Shown here one piece after another: positions 1 to 5,457 of a DNA stretch of 5,877 bases. The position numbers and the translations under genes were made by a program. Origin of the DNA: Candidatus Colimorpha enterica (GTDB lineage: Bacteria; Bacillota; Clostridia; Oscillospirales; CAG-272); the NCBI GenBank assembly GCA_000433515.1, contig FR891062.1, forward strand, positions 4,251 to 10,127. The letters are read 5' to 3'. The notes below the pieces were generated by a model. That model was not told where the DNA came from. It ran no database searches and saw nothing but the letters and a program-made list of their open reading frames with translations. Each line of letters starts with the position of its first letter. Position 1 is the first letter of the stretch.

Positions 1-382
1 CGGCAAGGGAGTTTTCGTCGGTCTCCGGGAACTCCGCGCTCTCGGAAAGCCCGAGGTATTTCGCAAAATTGCGGGGATCCTTAAGCAGCTCTCCGCCGCC
101 GAAGCCTGACGGCCAGCCGTTCTCGTCGTAAGCCCAAGCCTCCATGCCGAGCTTTTTCGCCTCGTCGACCGACGAATTTATCGCGTCGAACCACTCGTCG
201 GACATATATTCTGTCTCAAGGCCGCCTCTTGCGTGCATGAAAAAGCCGCGCATTCCGAGGTCGTGCATATTCCGTATCTGCCTGCGGAGCCCCTCGTCCG
301 TCAGCCGGTCGTTCCAGCTCCAGAAGGGTATGCTTCCGTGGCGGGAAGCCTCTTCACTGATTTTTTCGTTAAGTTTTTTCAT
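1..382 (-). CDS. Glycoside hydrolase related to family GH106 (alpha-L-rhamnosidase-like), N-terminal part
   Basis: The 127 visible codons start at ATG 382 and run without a stop off the left edge, so the gene is partial. The N-terminus has PFWSWND (residues 19-25), GFFMHARGG (46-54) and WAYDENGWPSGFGGG (83-97). From memory, this run of motifs opens large (about 900-1100 aa) bacterial glycosidases grouped with Glyco_hydro_106 and GH2-like rhamnosidases. That suggests action on rhamnose- or uronate-containing plant polysaccharide fragments, but the substrate is inferred. No signal peptide precedes the domain, so a cytoplasmic enzyme acting on imported oligosaccharides is likely. AGGGGG lies 6 nt before the ATG. 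The start overlaps the stop of the upstream AraC gene in ATGA (379-382), so the two are co-transcribed and probably translationally coupled. The catalytic residues lie outside the window, so the exact family is uncertain. Confidence 0.7.
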   Translation of the reverse strand, partial: MKKLNEKISEEASRHGSIPFWSWNDRLTDEGLRRQIRNMHDLGMRGFFMHARGGLETEYMSDEWFDAINSSVDEAKKLGMEAWAYDENGWPSGFGGGELLKDPRNFAKYLGLSESAEFPETDENSLA

Positions 383-1212
383 GTTTTTCCCCCTGCGGCA
401 GAGCCGCTTTTTATTGACTCGGAGTACCCCTTCGGGGAGACCCCGTATCTCTCCTTGAACATTTTTGAAAAATTGCATACGTCGGTATATCCCGACGACC
501 GTGCGACAAGCGAAACGGGATAATCCCCGACCGACAGCAGCTCAGCCGCCGCGGCAAGACGCATTTCGTTTATGTACTTCTGCGGCGGGATTCCGACGTA
601 CTTTCTGAACACCGCGCTGAAATAGCTCCTGTCGAGGTGGAGCCTTGCGGCAAGTTCGGTGACGGTTATGCCCTTCATGTACTCGCGCTCGATGAGATTT
701 TTTGCAACCGCCGCATACTGTTCGCCGCTTTTTATCTCCCTCGGCTTGTCACCGCGGCAGAATGAGGCAAGCAGCTCCCATATCAGCGCAGCAACTGCCA
801 TGTCCGGCTCCTGCATTCCCTCCTCGCAGAGAGGGAGCAGCTTCCCGAACACCCCGGTCACGGTGTGCCCGGCGATGACCGCCTGTCCGGTGAACCTTTC
901 CGGAAGAGGTACCGACGTGCGGAAGCCCATCCAGACGTACCGCCACGGTTCGTACTCGTCAGCCTGATAGAAGGTTGTCTCATACGGCTTTATGACAAAG
1001 CACTGCCCCTCGCGTATCCGGTAGGTCTCGCCGTTTTTCACGAACACGCCCTTTCCGGAGACGACATAGTGCAGAAGCCAGTAGCTCCTTACCGCCGGAC
1101 CGTAAAAGTGAAGCGGCGGGCATATCTGCGTCCCGGCATCATACGGGGTTATGTCGGAAAATCTGTCGGAAAACACAAGCGCGCACCCGACGTCGTTTTC
1201 ATACCGTTCCAT
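379..1212 (-). CDS. AraC-family transcriptional regulator
   Basis: This 277-aa protein has the size and two-domain layout of AraC-type sugar regulators. Residues about 20-100 form a cupin-like sensor domain (HYVVSGKGVFVKNG at 48-61, then an IREGQCFVIKP strand pair). Residues about 165-265 form the double helix-turn-helix: ITVTELAARLHLDRSYFSAV (182-201) is the first unit, and ARSSGYTDVCNFSKMFKERY (237-256) with GVSPKGY is the second, matching the AraC signature. The open frame extends back to 1404, but the ATG at 1212 is preferred. AAAGGAGG lies at 1226-1233 with a long 13-nt spacer, no in-frame start is nearer, and the promoter at 1243-1271 would place the upstream 64 codons largely outside the transcript. 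The gene is the first of an operon with the GH106-like hydrolase, so it probably senses a sugar or oligosaccharide and activates that hydrolase. The effector is unknown. Confidence 0.93.
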   Translation of the reverse strand: MERYENDVGCALVFSDRFSDITPYDAGTQICPPLHFYGPAVRSYWLLHYVVSGKGVFVKNGETYRIREGQCFVIKPYETTFYQADEYEPWRYVWMGFRTSVPLPERFTGQAVIAGHTVTGVFGKLLPLCEEGMQEPDMAVAALIWELLASFCRGDKPREIKSGEQYAAVAKNLIEREYMKGITVTELAARLHLDRSYFSAVFRKYVGIPPQKYINEMRLAAAAELLSVGDYPVSLVARSSGYTDVCNFSKMFKERYGVSPKGYSESIKSGSAAGGKT

Positions 1213-1225
1213 TCCGGTCTCACCG

Positions 1226-1233
1226 CCTCCTTT
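1226..1233 (-). promoter_or_regulatory. Ribosome binding site of the AraC gene
   Basis: Read on the minus strand this is AAAGGAGG, a near-perfect Shine-Dalgarno sequence, 13 nt before ATG 1212. The spacing is long, but there is no closer in-frame start codon; a GTG nearby is in another frame. It decides the start against the longer open frame. Confidence 0.75.
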
Positions 1234-1242
1234 GCTACACTG

Positions 1243-1271
1243 ATTATACACGTGAATGATGAATTTTTCAA
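1243..1271 (-). promoter_or_regulatory. Sigma-A type promoter of the AraC-hydrolase operon
   Basis: On the minus strand, TTGAAA (1271-1266) is followed after exactly 17 bp by TATAAT (1248-1243). Five of six -35 bases and all six -10 bases match consensus. Transcription would begin near 1236, giving a leader of about 25 nt that contains the AAAGGAGG site. A candidate operator half-site (1290-1298) is centred about 58 bp upstream of the expected start, a plausible position for an activator. Confidence 0.85.
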
Positions 1272-1289
1272 GAGGGGAAGAGTATTTTG

Positions 1290-1340
1290 TCACGGAAATT
1301 ATGAAATGAGCCACCGGAACGGCACGGAGGCTTTCCGTGA
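1290..1340. repeat. 9-bp perfect inverted repeat in the divergent promoter region, candidate operator
   Basis: TCACGGAAA (1290-1298) faces its exact complement TTTCCGTGA (1332-1340). A further CACGGA copy at 1323-1328 forms a tighter hairpin with the right arm. The arms are 42 bp centre to centre, four helical turns, so dimers bound at each would lie on the same DNA face. The repeat sits between the AraC promoter and the plus-strand promoter at 1398. Binding by the adjacent AraC protein is an inference, and no similar motif was found at the GH32 promoter. Confidence 0.45.
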
Positions 1341-1345
1341 GGTTT

Positions 1346-1381
1346 GCCATGCTGCCGCAAAGACGCCGGACGGGGCATGGC
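1346..1381. repeat. 7-bp inverted repeat upstream of the plus-strand promoter
   Basis: GCCATGC (1346-1352) and GCATGGC (1375-1381) are perfect complements around a 22-nt GC-rich centre in which CCG and CGG can also pair. It ends 16 bp before the -35 box at 1398. There is no T-tract on either side, so it is not an intrinsic terminator. It could be a second operator or a structural remnant. Confidence 0.3.
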
Positions 1382-1397
1382 GGAGGAAGCGAAACGG

Positions 1398-1426
1398 TTG
1401 ACAAACCGGGGGATTTGTGATATAAT
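1398..1426 (+). promoter_or_regulatory. Perfect consensus sigma-A promoter with extended -10, driving the transporter remnant
   Basis: TTGACA (1398-1403), a 17-bp spacer and TATAAT (1421-1426) match consensus at all twelve positions, and TGA before the -10 box gives an extended -10. The start would be near 1433, with GGAGGAG at 1452-1458 as ribosome binding site. It is divergent from the AraC operon. The gene it served is broken, so transcription now would enter the repeat and intron region. Confidence 0.9.
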
Positions 1427-1469
1427 AAGCTGTCGGTAAACCGGAATTTGCGGAGGAGTGTGAATAACA

Positions 1470-1669
1470 GTGTTATGGCTTACGGCGGCAGTCCTTTCTG
1501 CCGTTTTCGCCGGGTTGACTTATGTATTGGCCAAATGCGGCATCAAAAAACAGATTCGGATATCCTGATATCGATAGTTTTCTCATACTTTGTATTCAAA
1601 GAAAAGCTCACAAAAAAGTCACTTGCCGGTCTTTTGCTGATGGTTTGCGGTACGCTTATGTTGTATTCA
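1470..1669 (+). pseudogene. EamA/DMT-family transporter, deleted and frameshifted
   Basis: Translation from GTG 1470, 11 nt after GGAGGAG, gives LWLTAAVLSAVFAGLTYVLA then KCGIKK, the first helix of a single-domain EamA (drug/metabolite) transporter, and stops at TGA 1566-1568. The frame switches in a run of six A at 1545-1550: one more A would join GIKK to TDSD as expected in the family. The other frame then gives ISIVFSYFVFKEKLTKKS and LAGLLLMVCGTLMLY, the last two helices. The middle of the protein, about 75 residues judged from the usual length near 140, is missing between TDSD (ending 1561) and this C-terminus. GATATC occurs at 1559-1564 and again at 1567-1572, at the join, as a possible deletion scar. 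The normal stop is also lost. The promoter and ribosome binding site are intact, so the decay is probably recent. The frameshift alone could be a sequencing error, but the deletion cannot. Confidence 0.75.
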
Positions 1670-1708
1670 CGCATTTCGCGTGTAACAACATTTTACCCCA
1701 TATCCCAC

Positions 1709-1796
1709 TACTGTTCAACCGATGCGGTCGCACTGTTCAATCTTCGCGGTCACGCTGTTCAACTTCAGCGGTCACGGTGTTCAATTTGGTGCGGAA
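1709..1796 (+). repeat. Four 22-bp tandem repeats, probable IS21-type element end
   Basis: Four contiguous units begin at 1709, 1731, 1753 and 1775. Each carries TGTTCAA (1712, 1734, 1756, 1778) followed after 4-5 variable bases by GCGGT or GCGG. There are no spacers, so it is not CRISPR. Regular repeats of about 20 bp at the tips are a known feature of IS21-family elements, where they serve as transposase sites, and this motif resembles such ends from memory. No istA or istB coding follows, so only a solo end would remain. A degenerate fifth copy (ACTCAA) lies at 1798-1803. Confidence 0.6.
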
Positions 1797-1850
1797 TACT
1801 CAATTAGGCTTGAAAAAGTTTTCGTCAACCGTTGGTTTACATTGGAAATG

Positions 1851-1884
1851 TTGCCGAGGGTGACAAAATGGTTACTCTCGGCGA
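1851..1884 (+). terminator. Strong stem-loop immediately before the intron, possible disrupted terminator
   Basis: GCCGAGGGTGAC (1853-1864) pairs with GTTACTCTCGGC (1871-1882) over 12 bp, with two G-U pairs, around the loop AAAATG. It can be extended by two pairs to 1851 and 1884. The intron starts at 1893, 8-10 nt beyond the stem. Joining the sequence before 1893 to that after 2258 gives CTGTTTTTGG, so the uninterrupted site would be a hairpin followed by a short T run. This is compatible with a weak intrinsic terminator; the 5-nt gap between stem and T run weakens that reading. Confidence 0.45.
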
Positions 1885-1892
1885 AACTGTTT

Positions 1893-2258
1893 GTGTGCCC
1901 GGCACGCGTAATAACTTGGCGGTGAGAGTCCGCTGCAGGCATGGCAGAAGAAACTGCATAAAAGGCGTTTTGAAATGGATGAGTTTGCACGACAGAACAA
2001 AGTCCGATACTGCCCGAAATTCAAGGCGTAAATGCAGCAGATATATGAGGTGAAAGTGATGACGCTTACCCGGGGAGGTCTTGCGGGTGCATAGGAGTAG
2101 ACGAATTCGAAACGAAGCATAGTAACAACGAACCGCAAGAAGTCGGCAGAAGCGTACAAGTCTCTGCACTATTTATGATTGAACCGCCGTGTACCGAACG
2201 GTACGCACGGTGGTGTGAGAGGTCGGCTGCTCAGCTAATGGGCAGCCTCCTACTCGAT
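1893..2258 (+). mobile_element. Miniature ORF-less group II intron
   Basis: The element opens with GTGTGCCCGGCAC, matching the GUGYG 5' consensus and the usual first helix of bacterial group II introns. It continues with the conserved GCGG-TGAGAGT-CCGC hairpin of domain I (1919-1933), and GGCGTAAATGC and CTTACCCGGGGAGGTCT blocks typical of one bacterial class. TTGCGG and CCGCAA arms follow, then intact domains V and VI. It ends in CGAT at 2258, putting the bulged branch A (2252) seventh from the 3' end, as expected. At about 366 bp it is far shorter than a usual 2-3 kb intron. The maturase gene in domain IV is replaced by about 30 nt, and compared with relatives as I remember them part of domain I is also missing after GAAACTGC (near 1958). 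GAACA (1995-1999) can pair with TGTTT (1888-1892) just before the 5' boundary, a candidate EBS1-IBS1 contact. Any splicing would need a maturase in trans. Boundaries are uncertain by a few bases. Confidence 0.8.
2183..2255 (+). ncRNA. Group II intron domains V and VI
   Basis: Domain V: ACCGCCGT (2183-2190) pairs with ACGGTGGT (2207-2214). Above a 3'-side 2-nt GC bulge (2205-2206), GTACC pairs with GGTAC under the loop GAAC. The basal G-U pair within a CGC step fits the catalytic triad. After a 2-nt linker, domain VI forms GAG-CTC and AGG-CCT helices with an unpaired A at 2252 as the branch-point adenosine, topped by GGCTGCTC/GGGCAGCC (2225-2232, 2240-2247) and a 7-nt loop. All catalytic-end features survive even though the rest of the intron is reduced. 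Confidence 0.88.
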
Positions 2259-2261
2259 TTT

Positions 2262-2293
2262 GGACAAATGACCATGTTACCGGGGACAATATG
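2262..2293 (+). repeat. Short IS-end-like repeat pair after the intron
   Basis: GGACAA occurs at 2262-2267 and again at 2284-2289, a 22-bp period like the array at 1709, with ACCATGTTACCGG between them. GACAAAATGGTTAC in the stem-loop before the intron resembles GACAAATGACCATGTTAC here. This may be another remnant of a transposon tip split by the intron, but two short copies are weak evidence. Confidence 0.3.
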
Positions 2294-2296
2294 CTG

Positions 2297-2325
2297 TTGC
2301 AGGTTTGTGCGGGCTGTGATATACT
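2297..2325 (+). promoter_or_regulatory. Extended -10 promoter of the GH32 operon, spanned by an inverted repeat
   Basis: TATACT (2320-2325) matches the -10 consensus at five of six positions and is preceded by TGA (2317-2319), an extended -10. TTGCAG at 2297-2302 lies 17 bp upstream as a poor -35. Transcription from about 2332 gives a leader of about 40 nt before ATG 2372. An imperfect 10-bp inverted repeat, AGGTTTGTGC (2301-2310) and GCACAAGCCC (2330-2339), 8 of 10 matching, flanks the -10 box and start point, where a repressor could block transcription. The promoter begins only 39 bp after the intron. Confidence 0.65.
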
Positions 2326-2371
2326 GTCTGCACAAGCCCAAACTTCATTTCAAGTGAAAGGATATGCCTAT

Positions 2372-3871
2372 ATGTTTTACAGCCCTGAGGGGTACACAAT
2401 TGGGGATACGTGGCAATATTCCTGCGGTCCCGTGGTTCACGCGTTCTTTTTGCAGTGGCGCGGCTTTGATGATATGTCGGATACCGAGAGCGGCTCAATA
2501 GGGCATATTGTCAGTGACGATATGCTGAAGTGGACGGAGCTGCCCTGCGCTCTTGTCAGGGGAGGAGCCGGTGAATATGATGAGCTCGACCTCTGGACGG
2601 GGTCGTGCGTCGGAAAGGACGGCAGGTTATATCTGTTTTACACCTCACGTAATCGCAATAATCCCGATGCCAATGCGATAAGCGTTGCGGTATCGGACGA
2701 CGGTGTGAATTTTAAAAAATATGAGAGAAATCCCGTTCTTGTTCCCTGTCACAGGTTTTACTGCGGAGAGAAGAACAAAACACCGCTTGCGGTGCACGGC
2801 AATCAGAATTTTTCGATCGTAGATTGCCGGGATATGCACGTGGTTTACGACAGCAAGAGCGGATACTGGTACGGCTATACCGCAATGCGCAGACCGGCAA
2901 ATGAGTGCACCGAAACCTCGGTCATTGCCTGCGCAAGAAGCTGTGACCTCCTTGCATGGGAAAGCCTGCCCCCGTGCTTTGCGCCGGACAGGTATCATTG
3001 CATAGAAACTCCCGATGTTTTTGAAATGAACGGGAGATGGTATATGCTCTGTCTGACGGGAAATCATTACGGGCAGAGAAACACGACGGGTGATCCCGGG
3101 ATGGAGGGATGTCTAACGATATATGCTGTGTCGGATTCTCCGGTTGGACCGTTTACCGAGCCGGAGAACAACGTTCTTCTCGGTTCCTCACAACTCAGCG
3201 GGATATGTGCTAAGACCGTTCTGCGCGAGGGAGAGAGATATCTTTTCTATACCCAGGCAAACGGTGAGAAGAGGAGTCTTTCCTTCCCCAAGCGGGTGAT
3301 TTCAGATGACAGCGGGCGGCTTCACTTAATGTGGTATGAGGAAACCGAAAAGCTCTTTATTCCTGAGCCGGTGTACTTTACGGCAGACAAAGCCCTTGCT
3401 AATTCCGGCAAATGGGGAAGCATTGTTCCTGTCGGATATGAGGGGAATTCCGTGTCACTTTCTCCTGCCCATGACTGGGCGGTGCAGATATATGACATCA
3501 GTGCCGGCAGTTTTGTGCTCGACACGCATATCACGGCTCCGGACGCGCACAGCATCGGAATAGTGTTCGGGCTGAAGGGTGATAACATTTATTCCGACAA
3601 CCGGCTTGTCCTTGCTGATTTTGATGAAGGCGCGATATGGCTGACACGGCTGCGGAATTTCCCGCGCACGTGCACAAGAAGGCACACTGTCGACCGGAAC
3701 GGATTCGACCTGAAGCTGGCGGTGCTTGATACCGCGGTTGAAGTGTATATAAACGGCGAGCTTGTTCTTCATTATCAGGCGGACAATATGCCGGGAAAAC
3801 TCGGATTTTTTGCGGAAAGAGGAAGAGCGGTTTTTGATAATACCGTTCTTTACAGGGTGAAAGACTTATGA
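2372..3871 (+). CDS. Divergent GH32-type glycoside hydrolase, predicted intracellular beta-fructosidase-like
   Basis: This 499-aa protein has a five-bladed beta-propeller followed by a beta-sandwich. Blade 1 carries YTIGDTWQY (Asp12, putative nucleophile, where classical GH32 has MNDPNG). LWTGSCVG (74-81) matches the WSGS-like second motif. DCRDMHVVYD (151-160) is an RDP-type motif with Asp154 as stabiliser. IETPDVFEMNGRWYM (211-225) holds Glu212 as acid/base, equivalent to the EC motif. From about 375, VEVYINGELVLHY and KLGFFAERGRAVFDN resemble a concanavalin-like sandwich rather than the standard GH32 C-terminal motif. The open frame reaches back to 2291, but ATG 2372 is chosen because AAAGGA lies 9 nt before it and the promoter lies in the extra 27 codons. 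There is no signal peptide, so it should act in the cytoplasm. Its stop overlaps the next gene by ATGA. Family membership is inferred from motifs; substrate could be sucrose, fructan fragments or another furanoside, and GH43-like activity is not excluded. Confidence 0.8.
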   Translation: MFYSPEGYTIGDTWQYSCGPVVHAFFLQWRGFDDMSDTESGSIGHIVSDDMLKWTELPCALVRGGAGEYDELDLWTGSCVGKDGRLYLFYTSRNRNNPDANAISVAVSDDGVNFKKYERNPVLVPCHRFYCGEKNKTPLAVHGNQNFSIVDCRDMHVVYDSKSGYWYGYTAMRRPANECTETSVIACARSCDLLAWESLPPCFAPDRYHCIETPDVFEMNGRWYMLCLTGNHYGQRNTTGDPGMEGCLTIYAVSDSPVGPFTEPENNVLLGSSQLSGICAKTVLREGERYLFYTQANGEKRSLSFPKRVISDDSGRLHLMWYEETEKLFIPEPVYFTADKALANSGKWGSIVPVGYEGNSVSLSPAHDWAVQIYDISAGSFVLDTHITAPDAHSIGIVFGLKGDNIYSDNRLVLADFDEGAIWLTRLRNFPRTCTRRHTVDRNGFDLKLAVLDTAVEVYINGELVLHYQADNMPGKLGFFAERGRAVFDNTVLYRVKDL

Positions 3872-5457
3872 CAACAGAACAGCTTAAAAACAGAATTGAC
3901 AGTCTGCTGGCTGACAATACGGAACTTGCCGGTTACTATGCTGCCAGGGAAAGAGACAGAGCTCTTCCGTATATTCCGGAATATCACTTTTCTGCACCCG
4001 GCGGGTATATGAATGACCCATGCGGATATTGCTTTTACAAGGGTCTGTATCATCTTTTTTATCAGTTTGTCCCGGAAAACGGAAAGGGTCTTGTCTGGGG
4101 GCATGCTGTAAGCGTCGACAATATCCGCTGGCTTGATCTGCCCTGCGCCGTTGCTCCGACGATCGAGGACTGCTGTTATTCAGGCGGGATACTTATTGAA
4201 GACGACCGCGCGGTCATATGCTATGCAGGCGCGCTTGCAGGCACAAACAACAGCGGTATCCACATACTTGAAAGCCGTGACGATCTTCTTCTTCACTTTG
4301 AAAGGATTTCTTCGCTGCCGACAGTTTATACCTTTGATAAGGACGGAAATAAGAATCCGTATAATGCGTTTGATCCATTCATATTCCGCGATAACGGCAG
4401 ATACTGCATGATCACCGGCGGAGGCGGATCGCTTCCGCATCCCTACGACCCGGAAAAACTGGACTTCAGAAGGGAATATATTTTTACGTCCGATGACCTT
4501 GTAAACTGGGAATATCATCATGTTTTTGTCGAGGGGGATCGTTACAACGTTGTCGGGGACGACGGTGCCTGCCCGTATTTTCTTCCGGTCGGAAACGGCA
4601 GGCACATTCTGCTGAATTTCAGCCACAGACAGGGAGGTAAGTACCTTGTTGGAGATTACGACAGTGACAGGCTGAAATTCTATGCCCGCGGAGGCGGTGC
4701 ATTCAATGTACACAGCTGGTACAGCGGAGTCCATGCTCCTTCTGCATTTCCTGACGGAAACGGTGGGGTGACTGCGATTTTCAATATCAATTACGGCTAC
4801 AAGACCGAATGCCAGAACATGGTCATGTCGCTTCCGCGCAGAATGACGGTAAACGACAGGTATGAACTGTCAGAAGAACCGGCTGTTGATACCGCATCGC
4901 TTCACTCCAAGCATTGCGCCGGTTCTTTGACCGTTCCCGCAAATACCGAAACGGTTATCGGGGATGTAAATGGCAAAAGCCTTGAGCTTAAGATCAATAT
5001 TGGATCCGGAAGCCGGAAGAGCGGAGAAATTTTCATTCCGGACAACCTGATTCCCATGGTCGAGGTCAGGGTGCTCCGCTCGCCGGATGCGCGCGAATAT
5101 ACCTCGATACGTTTTTTCAGAAACCGTTCGGTCATGAACTGGGCTGAATATTCGAAGGACAATATGCACTGGGCGAACAGCTCGGAGAGCGTTCTTGAGG
5201 TTGATACATCATATTCCTCTCTTTCTCCGGATGTTGCGATACATCCGACAGAATCCGCAACGTATATGCTCGGCAAGGATGAAGAGATTGAACTGAGGAT
5301 TTTTGTTGACCGGAGCATTGTTGAGGTGTTCGGAAACGGAAAAAAATGTATTTCGGTAAGAAGCTACCCGACTCTTCCCAACAGCGAAACCGTTTCGGTA
5401 ATTTCAAGGGGCGTGCCGGTCAGAGTGGACTATGAGGCATGGAATATGAAGCTCTGA
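3868..5457 (+). CDS. Glycoside hydrolase family 32 protein (predicted beta-fructosidase / sucrose or fructan hydrolase)
   Basis: This 529-aa protein has the GH32 layout: an N-terminal helix, a propeller from about residue 38 and a C-terminal sandwich from about 350. YMNDPCGYCFYKGLYHLFYQ (47-66) holds the nucleophile Asp50. YSGGILIEDD (104-113) is the second-blade motif. FDPFIF (168-173) is a variant RDP with stabilising Asp169; the 119-residue Asp-Asp spacing is normal. RIFVDRSIVEVF (477-488) is the typical GH32 C-terminal motif. The expected WECPD acid/base motif appears as DDGACPYF (231-238), with Ala in place of Glu; Asp231, Asp232 or Glu222 may substitute. There is no signal peptide, so the enzyme should be cytoplasmic. 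The start overlaps the stop of the preceding GH32-like gene (ATGA 3868-3871), with AGGG 10 nt upstream inside that gene, so the pair is co-translated. It probably cleaves fructosyl linkages of imported sugars. No transporter or fructokinase is present in the window to fix the substrate. Confidence 0.88.
   Translation: MTTEQLKNRIDSLLADNTELAGYYAARERDRALPYIPEYHFSAPGGYMNDPCGYCFYKGLYHLFYQFVPENGKGLVWGHAVSVDNIRWLDLPCAVAPTIEDCCYSGGILIEDDRAVICYAGALAGTNNSGIHILESRDDLLLHFERISSLPTVYTFDKDGNKNPYNAFDPFIFRDNGRYCMITGGGGSLPHPYDPEKLDFRREYIFTSDDLVNWEYHHVFVEGDRYNVVGDDGACPYFLPVGNGRHILLNFSHRQGGKYLVGDYDSDRLKFYARGGGAFNVHSWYSGVHAPSAFPDGNGGVTAIFNINYGYKTECQNMVMSLPRRMTVNDRYELSEEPAVDTASLHSKHCAGSLTVPANTETVIGDVNGKSLELKINIGSGSRKSGEIFIPDNLIPMVEVRVLRSPDAREYTSIRFFRNRSVMNWAEYSKDNMHWANSSESVLEVDTSYSSLSPDVAIHPTESATYMLGKDEEIELRIFVDRSIVEVFGNGKKCISVRSYPTLPNSETVSVISRGVPVRVDYEAWNMKL

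Noticed and set aside
454..460. TTGAACA as an inverted partner of the TGTTCAA array
   Set aside because: It is a single 7-bp copy inside the AraC coding region with no repeats around it, expected by chance.
1346..1381. Intrinsic terminator between the divergent genes
   Set aside because: No T-tract follows the hairpin on either strand and no gene ends there.
865..1401. 178-codon open frame on the plus strand opposite the AraC gene
   Set aside because: It is antisense to a convincing AraC protein, shows no family resemblance and has no ribosome binding site.
1213..1404. 64-codon N-terminal extension of the AraC open frame
   Set aside because: It contains the promoter (1243-1271) and the Shine-Dalgarno site of the gene, and AraC proteins of this type are normally about 270-300 aa.
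1709..1796. CRISPR-like array
   Set aside because: The 22-bp units are contiguous with no spacers of constant length, and no cas genes are present.
1837..2169. Minus-strand open frames of about 95-110 codons across the intron
   Set aside because: They run through conserved intron RNA structure, have no recognisable domain and no ribosome binding site.
2291..2371. Upstream start at 2291 for the first GH32-type gene
   Set aside because: The extra 27 codons cover the promoter; AAAGGA is well placed for ATG 2372 and homology begins there.
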